NCBI GenBank assembly: GCA_001687465.1
Contig: LVLI01000018.1
Coordinates: 1 to 58,408 of the forward strand
DNA length: 58,408 nt
Direction: 5' to 3'
DNA from: Halocafeteria seosinensis
Lineage: Eukaryota > Sar > Bigyra > Bicosoecida
A program made the position numbers and the translations under genes. The notes under the pieces are model-generated. The model was not told where the DNA came from, did not search any database, and saw only the letters and a program-made list of their open reading frames with translations. Below are positions 47,377-56,558 of the stretch, piece by piece; position 1 is the stretch's first letter; each line of letters starts with the position of its first letter.

Positions 47377-47942
47377 CTACAATGACGATGAACAGAATGA
47401 TGTAAACAGAAGTACCAACATCATCATCAACGAACTGTTAACCAAAGTTGCAACCGCTGAACATGTGGTCGTATACAACCCATCGCACTTTGACAAGCAC
47501 TTGCTATCACATTCAAAGCACGATGACACCTCTAACTTGTACGTGCCACCGTGCGCGCAATCACAACTGCAGGTATGGCCGTTCCCGTTGGTATCGTCGT
47601 CACTGTTATCGTCTCCACTGTCATCGTTAGCGTAATAGTCGTCACTGCATTCACCATTGTAACAGTTCAGTGTGTTCCCTTCTACTGTACAGCAGGAAGT
47701 AAAACCAAGCCGACAGCAGTATTGTGGCAAATTTGCACATTCTCCATAACCAAATTGGCAGCCGCGTAACTCTGGATCTCTCACCGATGATACAACCCTG
47801 AACAGACAGCAGGAGTAAACAGAACGCATAAAGCAACTAACAAATCCATTTGTCCGGTATGTAACCGCACTTACTCCTTGCTAGCTTCAGTAACAAGGAA
47901 GAGGGTAGAGAGCATAAATATGAATGCTCCTAGGAGTTGCAT
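47377..47942 (-). CDS. Small secreted cysteine-rich protein with GPI-like tail
   Basis: Exons 47942-47875 and 47797-47377 encode 162 residues, with a GTAAGT donor and TTCAG acceptor. The first exon is essentially a signal peptide (MQLLGAFIFMLSTLFLVTEA). The mature part has about 18 cysteines in two groups (CQFGYGECANLPQYCCRLG... and CSCDCAHGG...CFECDSKCLSKCDG), split by an Asp-rich linker. It ends in a short hydrophobic segment (MMMLVLLFTSFC) after polar residues, as in GPI-anchored proteins. I recognise no family. A cell-wall, surface or defence peptide is possible but unproven. Confidence 0.6.
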
Positions 47943-48638
47943 CTTCTGATTTTGGTATCTGAGAACCAGCAGACATGCATACATTGTACGTGTAGAGATT
48001 GGCCCCGTATGAGCGGGGGTAGGTCAGTAGTACTCAGTACCGACGCGAGAAACAAGAGAATCTCAAAATAAGATGTTCATGCAACTGTTTCTTTGTTCTG
48101 CCTGGAGTACCGTCGGACACTCTCATACAAGAGTGCAAGCAGTTGTAGGATATCTCTGTCCACCCGATTCCCAACTGGGCTTCTTGCCAAGTTATTGACC
48201 GGCGACTGGATTTGATTCACTCAAGGTTTTCAGACAATCTGCGACTGCTAGATTAAGAAACTCAATCAAGTGAATCTAATGCCAGCGATCGAACACCCCT
48301 TGAAATCGCTCCCTCATCCTTGCAAAAACGCGGCTGCGGCACTTGAGATTCAGACTGAGAACGCTCTTGGTCGGTTCGATCAACTTAATACACACGTTCA
48401 GACTATATGGTATGAACCTTCTCCCCATTATAAGAGAACGCCTACCTTGGTTACTACTTCTCCGTAGTACTCATTTCTGGATGAGCTGGGAACTTACAAA
48501 CCGTTAAATGACTGTTGAACTGAATAGTGCAAACCCACTTGGCAACACTGGCCCGGGCCCCCGAACGGGGTCCAATGGCGACGTTTATTACCTAAGGTAA
48601 GGGCAAAAAACCGCAACAAAAAGGATTAGGGGAAAGGA
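47943..48638. other. Intergenic region before the accessory island
   Basis: No gene was recognised; a 65-codon frame at 48270-48467 has no motif. It should contain the promoter of the cysteine-rich gene. A GC-rich CCCGGGCCCCCGAACGGGG stretch lies near 48551-48570. Confidence 0.55.
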
Positions 48639-49432
48639 GTAGGCTGGTTGGGATTGCTGAAAACAGCCGTCCCCACGGTCCGATCCCCACTCCGTTCTCG
48701 TCATCCCCATCCCCATGGGGATCCCCGTGGGGAAGCATTCTTAACTTACTGACTCACAATGAAAAATGGTCTATCATTGAGAGTAATACTGTTCATTCTT
48801 TAAGCATATGCTCAAAACAATTTAGCCATGATAGCAGCATAGTTCACTGGTCCGTTGGAAGTAGTGGACTTCTCACAACGGACTCTTGTACTGTACAACA
48901 TCATTCTCTATAATTACCTGCCTACTCATAGTTTCACCGTTAACTTTAAAATCAACGAGAGCTTGTGTAGACGTTTCTCTTCCATAGTTTTTTTACTTCT
49001 TCGAGAAACGTGTCAAGAGAATGGGACGACGGCCTCTGGCCCTTCGAACTCTTGTGCCCACAGTTCTGTCTTAAGTGAACTCACCATCAATCTCAATTGC
49101 ACTTGTTTCAACCGAATCGAAATCTAGATTCCTAGCAACTTCTTCAGTTATGTCGGCGATAGTATCCAGGTCGCCGTAATTCTCTGTTTTGCACTCAGAT
49201 GCTCGATCTGAGCACTTAATGTCCTGTCTCGAGTGTTACGTTGGCAAAAACATGAATGCCTGACAGGTGCCCTCGTCGTTTTCTTGCAGACTCGGATACG
49301 TAGTATGTTTTAGTCTGAGCTATGCGCTCACGTGTCTGAGCAGATAAACTGTGTCTCGGCTTGTATTAGCAGCTGCTAAACTCGAGAAAAGACGCTCCAC
49401 GTCAGCCGATCCAGAACAGATAGAGAATACCC

Positions 49433-49783
49433 TTAAAGCAACCATCTTCGAAACTTAGGTATTTGAACTGCTAGCCTTTTCAACAGCATCATCAGTCGGT
49501 ACTTTCGGCATTCAACTCTGCGGCAGAGTCTCTGCCTGAACTCATCGAGTTGCCTAGCCAGTTCATCACTTTCCTCAGTAGTGCTTGTAAAGCCCCATTG
49601 CCGTGTCACCCACAGCAATGGGGCCGTTTTCGACCCTCTCTTCTTCTGTGCCTGCATCTTCGTTGTTTTGGCCGTGGACTTGCTCTCCGAGGGCTTGCAC
49701 ACAGGCTGACCCTGCTCTCCTGGGTCGTTGTCCGGGGTAGAAGCTGCATCTGTTCCAATGTGCTGCACATCTAGATCCACCAT
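49433..49783 (-). CDS. Hypothetical short ORF inside the candidate element
   Basis: A 116-codon frame with an ATG at 49783. The product is polar with a Lys-rich middle (TAKTTKMQAQKKRGSK) and an Arg-rich end. No domain is recognised and there is no evidence that it is expressed. It is listed only because it is the sole sizeable ATG frame between the inverted repeats. Confidence 0.2.
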   Translation of the reverse strand: MVDLDVQHIGTDAASTPDNDPGEQGQPVCKPSESKSTAKTTKMQAQKKRGSKTAPLLWVTRQWGFTSTTEESDELARQLDEFRQRLCRRVECRKYRLMMLLKRLAVQIPKFRRWLL

Positions 49784-50030
49784 TTCTTCGTCATTGTACT
49801 CATCTCTAAAGCAGCTCCAGCCTAAGGAAGCCCTTCACAACGCGGAGAAATTCGGTTCGGATTTCGGCAACCTAGAGTTAATGTTATAAGGAATCCTCGG
49901 ATACTCCTGGAAAGAGTGTGGACATGCTAATTAGAGCATACGTGCAATCATTACAATATCAATTATATTTGTATTTGCTACACCTTCCCCAAAGCATCCC
50001 CAGCTGGACTTCCATTCCCACCCCTGGGGA

Positions 50031-50058
50031 TGGGGATGGGGATGCATCCCCATCCCCA
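50031..50058. repeat. 28 bp perfect palindrome
   Basis: The arms GGGGATGGGGATG and CATCCCCATCCCC meet at the centre without a loop, extended by one more T/A pair. It sits ~70 bp before the Rep ORF. The G-runs on one strand could also form a G-quadruplex. Confidence 0.85.
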
Positions 50059-50126
50059 ACAGGGGATTGGGGACCGATCCCAACTAGCCTACCTGGCGCA
50101 TTGTCACCTCACTTCAACCGTTAATC

Positions 50127-50537
50127 ATGGAGGACAACTTCCGACTTCAGACCAGCAAGGTCTATTTGACCTACTCACAATGTGGTCAAATGGCCAATGA
50201 CCTAGAATATGTAAAAGCTAGACTGTTCGAAGCATCACCTGACATTACAAATTATATTGTCGCCCGTGAAGAACATGACGACGGAGGTCTCCATGTACAC
50301 TGCTACCTTGCACTCAGCAAGCAACTACGAACACGAAATCAACGATATTATGATATCGAATACAATGGAACACAACATCCTAACATGCAAGGATGTCGTT
50401 CACCAAAACATGTCGCTGGATATTGCGTCAAAGATGATCACTTTCTATCAAATTTCGACGTTCAAAAATGGCTCGATGCAAGAAGTAAACGCAAAGCTAG
50501 AAATCAACATCAATGGCATTGGGACTTCTCTCATTGA
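50127..50537 (+). CDS. Geminivirus-type Rep HUH endonuclease domain (short or truncated)
   Basis: A 136-residue ORF with all three rolling-circle motifs in order: VYLTYSQC (motif I), GLHVHCYL (motif II, HxH metal site) and GYCVKDD (motif III, Tyr and Lys). This is the N-terminal endonuclease domain of CRESS-DNA replication initiators, as in geminiviruses and the Rep-bearing plasmids reported from red algae. The superfamily-3 helicase domain that normally follows is absent; the frame stops at 50537 and nothing convincing continues. It may be an endogenised fragment or a domesticated nuclease. The catalytic residues look intact. Its 5' end abuts the TIR-bounded segment. Confidence 0.75.
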   Translation: MEDNFRLQTSKVYLTYSQCGQMANDLEYVKARLFEASPDITNYIVAREEHDDGGLHVHCYLALSKQLRTRNQRYYDIEYNGTQHPNMQGCRSPKHVAGYCVKDDHFLSNFDVQKWLDARSKRKARNQHQWHWDFSH

Positions 50538-51059
50538 GCTTGCACAACGACACATCTTGATTTTATCCCTTTCAAATTGGTGTCCATGTATTTTGTGACA
50601 GGGGGAGCGCAAGGGAAACTTCAACACCCAACCTTTTTTATCCTTCTGTGGAGGGCACCATCGTTCCTCTCCCATTGACATCTCTTGGAGCAAGAACACA
50701 ATCACTCATACAACTGATATACTTAAATTTACCCCAACAATATTAGATGCATGTCATATCAGGAAATGTTTGCAATATCACTCTGTATATAGGGTTGACT
50801 TGAGTCTCAACTTGATTTCACTCCGACAGCGAGTGCCGTACAAGAAGAAGATAGTGAATCAAAAGGGTTGTACAGCCATTTGTTTCAAAACAGAGAAGCA
50901 AACAGATCCTTTGTGCTGAGGCTCAGGCTTTATTGCAGTGTACAACCACACCAGGTAGTTGGCGGGCCTGACTTTGGGAGCAGGCTTCCCCAGCAGAAGT
51001 TGTAGCTACTACTACCGTACACGTTTAAACACACCAACTCATTTGACAATAGCGTCAGA
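50538..51059. other. Interval between Rep-like ORF and NTPase gene
   Basis: No gene was recognised. I looked for a helicase continuation of Rep in all three forward frames and found none. It should include the promoter of the NTPase gene that starts at 51060. Confidence 0.5.
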
Positions 51060-51593
51060 ATGGCAGCTGCAGCTCCGGAGGAAGCGCCAAAGTTGGTACT
51101 ATCCAAAGCAGTGAAAGGGATTCCTGATTGGTTTATACCGAACGAATGCAAACTGAAGAACGCAGCTGAGCAGACTACCTTCTCCAAAGAGATTGCAAAA
51201 TGTTTGAGTAGGGAGGAAAGTATTGCGTCAGAAGACATTAAAAGAGTGGAAGCGCTTTTATGTTCGGAGGACACGAATGAGCCCCTGTCTGACGTCCAAC
51301 GAAACAAGCTCAAGCACAAGGTCGTGGTTGCTTGTTTCCTTTTGGGTGACTTTGGGGCTTGCGATGCGTATGAAGAGAAACGCCTCAAGGATTTGTACCC
51401 TCCCGATGAGAGACACACAATGACACAGAAAGTTGAAGAGTGGAAGAATGATAACTTAGAGTCTGAATCTGGTCTGTTTTTGGAGGAGCCGCGTCTCTCA
51501 GTACCCACGCTGACCGATGCGCTGTGTGCCTTGATTAGGAAACTATGCGCGCACGAGATAGGTAAGTTCCCACACATCAATAGATACTTGGTG

Positions 51594-51647
<54 letters not shown>

Positions 51648-53982
51648 CGTGACTTAGGAGTGGCAGTGTAGTCGTGGCGAAGTGGGAGACTTCAGCCATG
51701 CAGCCACTTTCATTTTTGCCGTGTCGAACTGGGGCTGTCTCAGGCGTTACCAGCGGGAAGAAAGGAAACGTAGGGGGTAGTGAGTTGTGGCTTTTTGCTG
51801 GGTCTCCTTGAACGTGCTTGATGCATGGATGTTTGTCTGGGCAGAGGGCCAAGGTTCGAGGCCTACTAAAAACACGTTTGTTGCAAAAGGGTCAAGGTTG
51901 TACGTTCTTGGAACACACTGTGTCGATTTTGAATGAATGTACTGTAGAGTTTTGTTGCTTTAGTTATATTGTTTTATGTTCCATGCAGCTACGAATGACG
52001 CTGAAATGTACTTTTATGGAATCGTACTAGATAAAGTTGTTGTGCTCGAGAGCAGTGTTGAAAAAGTGTACAAAACCTTGGACAGAATTGACAGCCAAAA
52101 CAGTCCATACGCTTGTGGATTCCGACGGATCCCGTTTCCGACTTATGACACGTTGCCTATCTATCCTTCGATTCATCATATTGGGAACGTGTCAAAAGAT
52201 ACTCTAAAGGCGGTCGTGACGGGTGTGAAACAACATGATCCATCATGTGATTTCGTGCTCCCTCAGCCTAGTGGTACCGGCAAGACCCATGGAATGTATT
52301 ATTTAGGTACATCCGACGACTTCAATGCGTTAGTAATACTCTCAAATATCGTCGATAAGACTTGTGAAGACGGGACACAGCAGCATAAGGAAGCAATGCT
52401 TTACACGCCTTGGCGAGCTATCGATAAACTCTTGCTGCGTTTACAGTATGCAATATCGGTTGACAAAAGCCCAGCGGTGGCGGAGCTGGTACCTAAAGCA
52501 GCGTATGGTGCAATTTATCTAGTTTTCTTGTGCTACTTGGAGTATGTCTACAAGATCCTTGCTATGCTCAAAAATGGCAACGGAGAGGGAGCAAGGTTTC
52601 CGATTGAGGCCACAGATAGGAATCTCAGGAGAGCTGCCGTGTTTGCCTTGCGAAACGGCGTAGGCGAAAACGACGTTACACTGATGATGGAGAATCGCTT
52701 GTCGTCGATTAACCTATGTGAAGTTAAGTACATCACTCTGGCTGGTCAAAGGAAGCCCAGTAAGTTTGTGATCCCGAAGAAGGAGGAGATTTCTGCTAGG
52801 TTTAAAATGGTGGTTAAAGATCTTATGGGACTTTTCGAGAAGAAGCCAGTCATTTTATTTGCCGTCGATGAGGCTCAAGCATTATCGGATAAAGGCAAGG
52901 GTGTTTTCCTTTCCGACTCGCAACGACACGGGAGATCCCTCGGTGATCCAGAGGGGATACGCCTGTGCATGGAGCCAGATTTATTATACGCTGTCCAAAA
53001 AGTTTGTGCTAATGAACTGAGGTCCGCGACCACAAGTCATACTGGATTCGCTGTGGGAACAATATTCCTCGGTACGCATTACACGTTCCGACAGATCTTG
53101 AAACGAGCGAAGATTTCCAACCCGGTGCACACCAGCTTACAGATCGTCTATACTTTGGACACGTTTGACGTTGAAGGTATTCGAGAGCTGGTGTGTCACT
53201 ATTTTCAGCTCGACCAGTGCTGGAAGAGTCTTTACGACGACCCCTCAACCGGTTTTCGGGAAAACATTCAAGCGCTACAAGGAAGAGGGAAGTTAATGTA
53301 TTATTTGATTTCTGGATTACATAATCTTCATTACGACTGGCCTGGATATCGAAATACACCGTCTACGGACACACTGTTTCTCAGAGACGATTTATGTAGA
53401 TGCGCAGAAGATGCGCGCAAATACGCGAGGTCTTTTCTAGAAGGCTTGGTAGCAAGGGCCTTCAAATCGCAAAAACTGATTGCCGACGATGGCATGACGG
53501 AGGCAGCAGGAGTTTCAGTCCTATATTTACTGATTTGCTTGGATGCGCCTCATATACCGGTAACATTGGACGTCATTCAAAGTCTCGTTGGAACCAGTGT
53601 AATTCCCGTTGCCGTAGATATTAACGAGCAACATTTTGGTCGGATTCTTGACGAGCCTGTCACGAAGCAGCTTATTGTTCAAGAGGGGAATCGATTGATA
53701 AAAGAGGGTCAAGCGTATAGTGATCTGTTCCGTGTACTTTCTGTGAACATGATTATGAAAAATATGTACATTCAGCACGGAGGGCTCGGAGAGGACGCAG
53801 AAGGAGTATTCTGTCATTGGATATTGCGGCGGATGGTGGAATGTAGTCCCTCCTCTGGCAACGTTTCTTCACTTTGGGAGCTACTTCGTCCTGCGTTGAT
53901 GTACGTAGAGACACGCGCCGATGGAAAAGAGTGCAAAATCCCCGGTGTCAAAGTGGAAGCGGGAAAAATTATGGAGAAATAG
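51060..53982 (+). CDS. Large P-loop NTPase, Crinkler/RHS-like
   Basis: Exons 51060-51561 and 51989-53982 encode 831 residues up to a TAG. The 427-base intron (GTAAGT, TGCAG) contains a (GT)25 run. Residues 1-170 are charged and helical with no recognised fold and no signal peptide. The core has Walker A LPQPSGTGKT (~residue 260) and Walker B ILFAVDEAQAL (~457), then RHGRSLG and a helical STAND-like region (DTFDVEGIRELVCHYF). P-loop ATPases of this shape occur in Crinkler and trypanosome RHS proteins, where they precede a nuclease-like domain. Here another ORF follows in the same frame after one stop codon. The family call is inference from motif spacing; a DNA-transposon ATPase is the alternative. 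Confidence 0.55.
51597..51646. repeat. (GT)25 microsatellite in an intron
   Basis: A perfect 50-base dinucleotide run inside the 427-base intron of the NTPase gene, 36 bases after the donor. Confidence 0.95.
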
Positions 53983-55122
53983 AAGAACGTTCAAGTAAGA
54001 GTAAATAGTTGTAAGAATGCTCAGGAAAAGGATGAAAGGTCAAAGGTGTACGGTGAATTTCATTGGCTCTTCGAGGTGTGGACGACGGAGCAAGACGGTG
54101 CAAGTCAGCGGCAATATCATTTCGAACGACTCCTTACCCAAATATCACACGTAGCGGGATTTGATGCGCTTATGCCGGCCCTAAGAATTTTTGGAAAGGG
54201 GCATTCTCAGGAATGTGCTGTTAGTTTCCAAATTAAAATTAAAAAAGAAGGCAAATTGAGGGAAGCTGCCATGACTACCGATCCGGACCTGCAATTTATG
54301 ACGGACGCTCAAAGAAAGGCGGCTGTAGCTGGTCGTCCAGTGCCCGGTGGCAAGTCGGAGGCGAGGACTAAATTCGAAACTTTGCGGAGCGCCATGGGGG
54401 AAGAGGACGCGTTCAGTCGTACGTATCGCTTTGTTGTTGGGTTACAGTTCAGCTCGGAAACATGCGAGCGAGCAATTATGAACTTTGGATCCAGCCGGCA
54501 TCCTCTGTTAGTTCTTAACCTTGGCGAAGCCATCCCGGAACTTCGAGAATCAAAAGAACGGCTAAGCACTTTTATAGAGGATATGACTAATATGGATGAA
54601 GATTGCACTCTCTGGCGAGGGGTAGGGAAACCAACGTTCGAGGAAACTGAAGGCCCAGCCTCTTCTTCGACCGCACAAGAGCATTCCCCGCATTCCTCCT
54701 CTGTTTCAGGGTCAGCGGGCCGGCATGGAAGCTCACGTGGAAGAGGGAAAACCAACAAATCACGAGGTGGTGGTGCGTTAGGGTATAAAAGACCAAGGTA
54801 TTCAGCTCCTTCCTCGACTGCACAAGAGCATTCTCCTCATCGCTCCTCTGTTTCAGAGTCTGCGCACCTGCATGAAGGTTCACGTGGAAGAGGGAAAAGC
54901 CAGAAACCACGAGGTTGTGGTTCGCCAGGGCCGAAAAGGCGAAGCGATCCAACCTCTTCTTCGACCGCACAAGAGCATTCCCCGCATTCCTCCTCTGTTT
55001 CAGGGTCAGCACACTCACATGGAAGTTCACGTGGAGAAACAAAGAGCAAAGACTCACAGGGTGGTAGTGCGTCAGCGTATACAAGACGAACACGTTCAGC
55101 TGCAAGAGAGCGGTCTCCCTGA
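53983..55122 (+). CDS. In-frame downstream ORF: possible nuclease domain plus tandem repeats
   Basis: The frame continues directly after the TAG at 53980-53982 and stays open for 379 codons to the stop at 55120-55122. The first ATG is internal, so this is probably the 3' part of the NTPase gene and not a separate gene. Residues just after nt 54046 contain GFDAL and a strand FQIKIK; with the preceding acidic positions this could be a D...QxK site of the restriction-endonuclease-like fold, but the match is weak. The C-terminal third is three Ser/His/Arg/Gly-rich repeats. Possible explanations for the TAG are a nonsense mutation, readthrough, or an unrecognised intron (donor GTACGT at 53901 with an AAAG acceptor at 54038 keeps the phase). 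Confidence 0.5.
   Translation, partial: KNVQVRVNSCKNAQEKDERSKVYGEFHWLFEVWTTEQDGASQRQYHFERLLTQISHVAGFDALMPALRIFGKGHSQECAVSFQIKIKKEGKLREAAMTTDPDLQFMTDAQRKAAVAGRPVPGGKSEARTKFETLRSAMGEEDAFSRTYRFVVGLQFSSETCERAIMNFGSSRHPLLVLNLGEAIPELRESKERLSTFIEDMTNMDEDCTLWRGVGKPTFEETEGPASSSTAQEHSPHSSSVSGSAGRHGSSRGRGKTNKSRGGGALGYKRPRYSAPSSTAQEHSPHRSSVSESAHLHEGSRGRGKSQKPRGCGSPGPKRRSDPTSSSTAQEHSPHSSSVSGSAHSHGSSRGETKSKDSQGGSASAYTRRTRSAARERSP
54655..55095 (+). repeat. Three tandem ~150 bp coding repeats
   Basis: Copies begin near 54657, 54810 and 54954. Each encodes a SSSTAQEHSPH(S/R)SSVS block followed by a Gly/Arg/Lys-rich block (SSRGRGKTNKSRGGG in the first). The lengths are multiples of three and the frame is kept. 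Copies one and three are nearly identical in their first ~60 bases, which suggests recent duplication. Confidence 0.85.
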
Positions 55123-55805
55123 TTGCGGTGTCAAAACTCTGGCATTCCTCTACTGTCGACACGTCTTGTCCTCTACTTGTTGGTATTCTTTTTTCCAGGG
55201 CTTGCTTGAAACGTCTTTGCGCCTTGCTGCAATTACTTGAGTTCTGCATAGACATTCGTCGATGCCGGTTAGCCATATTCCCGGGTACTTGTACAACGTT
55301 CCATAACGTTGGTTAAAAGGACTGTAGATTCTACAGTTTGTTCCATTGTTAAAAAGAAAAGAAACCTTGGGGTGCGCGAGATACTGCAATGCGAGGGTGT
55401 ACAGTACTATATGTGTGTCAAAATGAAAACATCCTTCACTCCACGTGACGTGACGTAAGCCTACACTGAAAACAAGAGAAAGTATCAAAAATGGGCACGA
55501 AATTAACCGAAGCGGTCGTGCTTGGCTGAAGTGGTTGTGCATCTGTTCGTGTGGAAGAGGTACCTACCTTTTCCTTTGCTTACCGTAATCGTAATCGAAA
55601 GTTTTGGTGTAGTAGAGAAAAATCGAAATGGTTTTTCGTTCACCAAACTCGAGTAAGTAAAAACGTCGAACTGGAGAACTGACCAACAAGCCAAAACGAA
55701 AAAGGCGATTCAGACGTGACTTGAAGGATAAGGAGTGGTTGAAGGTGAAAAACTCCCCGCATTAACGCGGATTTTATCGCCGCCAAGCCTCGAAAAAGGC
55801 ATGCT

Positions 55806-55845
55806 GTTCTTGTACGAGTAGGACCGAACTCACTCGTACAAGAAC
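55806..55845. repeat. Perfect 14 bp inverted repeat
   Basis: GTTCTTGTACGAGT and ACTCGTACAAGAAC flank a 12-base loop. The hairpin ends seven bases before a duplicated piece of the NTPase gene begins, so it may mark an insertion or recombination point. Confidence 0.9.
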
Positions 55846-55852
55846 CCAGTCT

Positions 55853-55967
55853 CCGTAGATATTGGCGAGCAACATTTTGGTCGGATTCTTGACGAACCTC
55901 TCACGAAGCAGCTTTAGTGTCCAATGAGTATTCTGTCGTTGGATATTGCGGCGGATGGTGGAATGTA
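55853..55967 (+). pseudogene. Chimeric partial copy of the NTPase gene
   Basis: Bases 55853-55916 copy 53612-53674 with a few substitutions. After a ~9-base junction, 55926-55967 copies 53804-53845. About 129 bases of the source are missing in between. The copy has no start, P-loop or continuous frame, so it is dead debris of the NTPase gene or of a former paralogue. Confidence 0.85.
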
Positions 55968-56201
55968 CCATGGTCATGGTAGTCCCTGGACTCCTGTTGT
56001 GGGAATAAAAAACTTCCAAAAGCAACGGGGGACATGGCAAGTCACCGGAGAAGCACAAGAGACATCGCCTTCGTGAGCCGGACGAAATATAAGTCGATAG
56101 GGGAATGAACAGGAGTACTACTAAACAGATTCGCGGTTGATATGATCCCATTCCTTTAATCAAGCAGATGGAGCGCTACCTTATGTCATTACGAGTCAAA
56201 C

Positions 56202-56558
56202 ATGCTAGTGAGGTTGATCGGAATGGTTGGTATACGCTTTAGGTCGCTTGCCCTGCAACCGAAACTATTGGTGGCGTCAGAGTTGAACTGGGAAACGTTT
56301 AGTGAGAATATAATGAAATCCATAGGCAACATATCTGCGGGGGAATCCAACACTGTCTGCTTCTCTATCGACCCTTGCTGGGTTAAAGACAAAGGTAGGT
56401 ACTTCAAAGCAGGCGGAAGAAAGATTCCAGTGGAATGTGACGCTATGCTCTGTTCCCTTGAAGGCTTGTTGTCACGCCCTGTACTAGACGTTTTTGTGTC
56501 TAGTGGGTCCCCTGTCAAAATCAGTCCGAATCAATTTCAATTGAACAATTCCACTTAG
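56202..56558 (+). CDS. Hypothetical ORF
   Basis: A 118-codon frame with an ATG at 56202. The composition is protein-like (LNWETFSENIMKSIGN, CFSIDPCWVKDKGRYFKAGG) with no low complexity, but I recognise no family and see no introns or signal peptide. It may be an exon of a degraded accessory gene. Confidence 0.25.
   Translation: MLVRLIGMVGIRFRSLALQPKLLVASELNWETFSENIMKSIGNISAGESNTVCFSIDPCWVKDKGRYFKAGGRKIPVECDAMLCSLEGLLSRPVLDVFVSSGSPVKISPNQFQLNNST

Larger units (their letters stand above)
48639..50092. mobile_element. Candidate TIR-bounded non-autonomous DNA element
   Basis: GTAGGCTGGTTGGGAT (48639-48654) and its near-perfect reverse complement ATCCCAACTAGCCTAC (50077-50092) bound the segment, with one mismatch in 16. 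Just inside each end is a block of CCCCAT/GGGGAT units with perfect palindromes (14 bp at 48709-48722 and 28 bp at 50031-50058). This layout resembles terminal plus subterminal repeats of cut-and-paste transposons, hAT-like ones included. No transposase was found inside and no target duplication could be confirmed. The element class is inference. Confidence 0.45.
55123..56201. other. Non-coding tract with duplicate debris
   Basis: No gene was recognised. It includes a perfect inverted repeat (55806-55845) and a chimeric fragment of the NTPase gene (55853-55967). Confidence 0.5.

Noticed and set aside
50538-50700. Possible Walker A-like GGAQGK after the Rep stop codon.
   Set aside because: The frame soon ends, spacing and flanking residues do not fit a superfamily-3 helicase, and one short match is not enough.
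50728-50745. AATATTA core resembling the CRESS-virus origin nonanucleotide.
   Set aside because: Only seven bases match and no stem flanks it, so it is likely chance in A/T-rich DNA.
51577-51852. Minus-strand frame with a long Thr-His run.
   Set aside because: It is the translation of the (GT)25 intron microsatellite.
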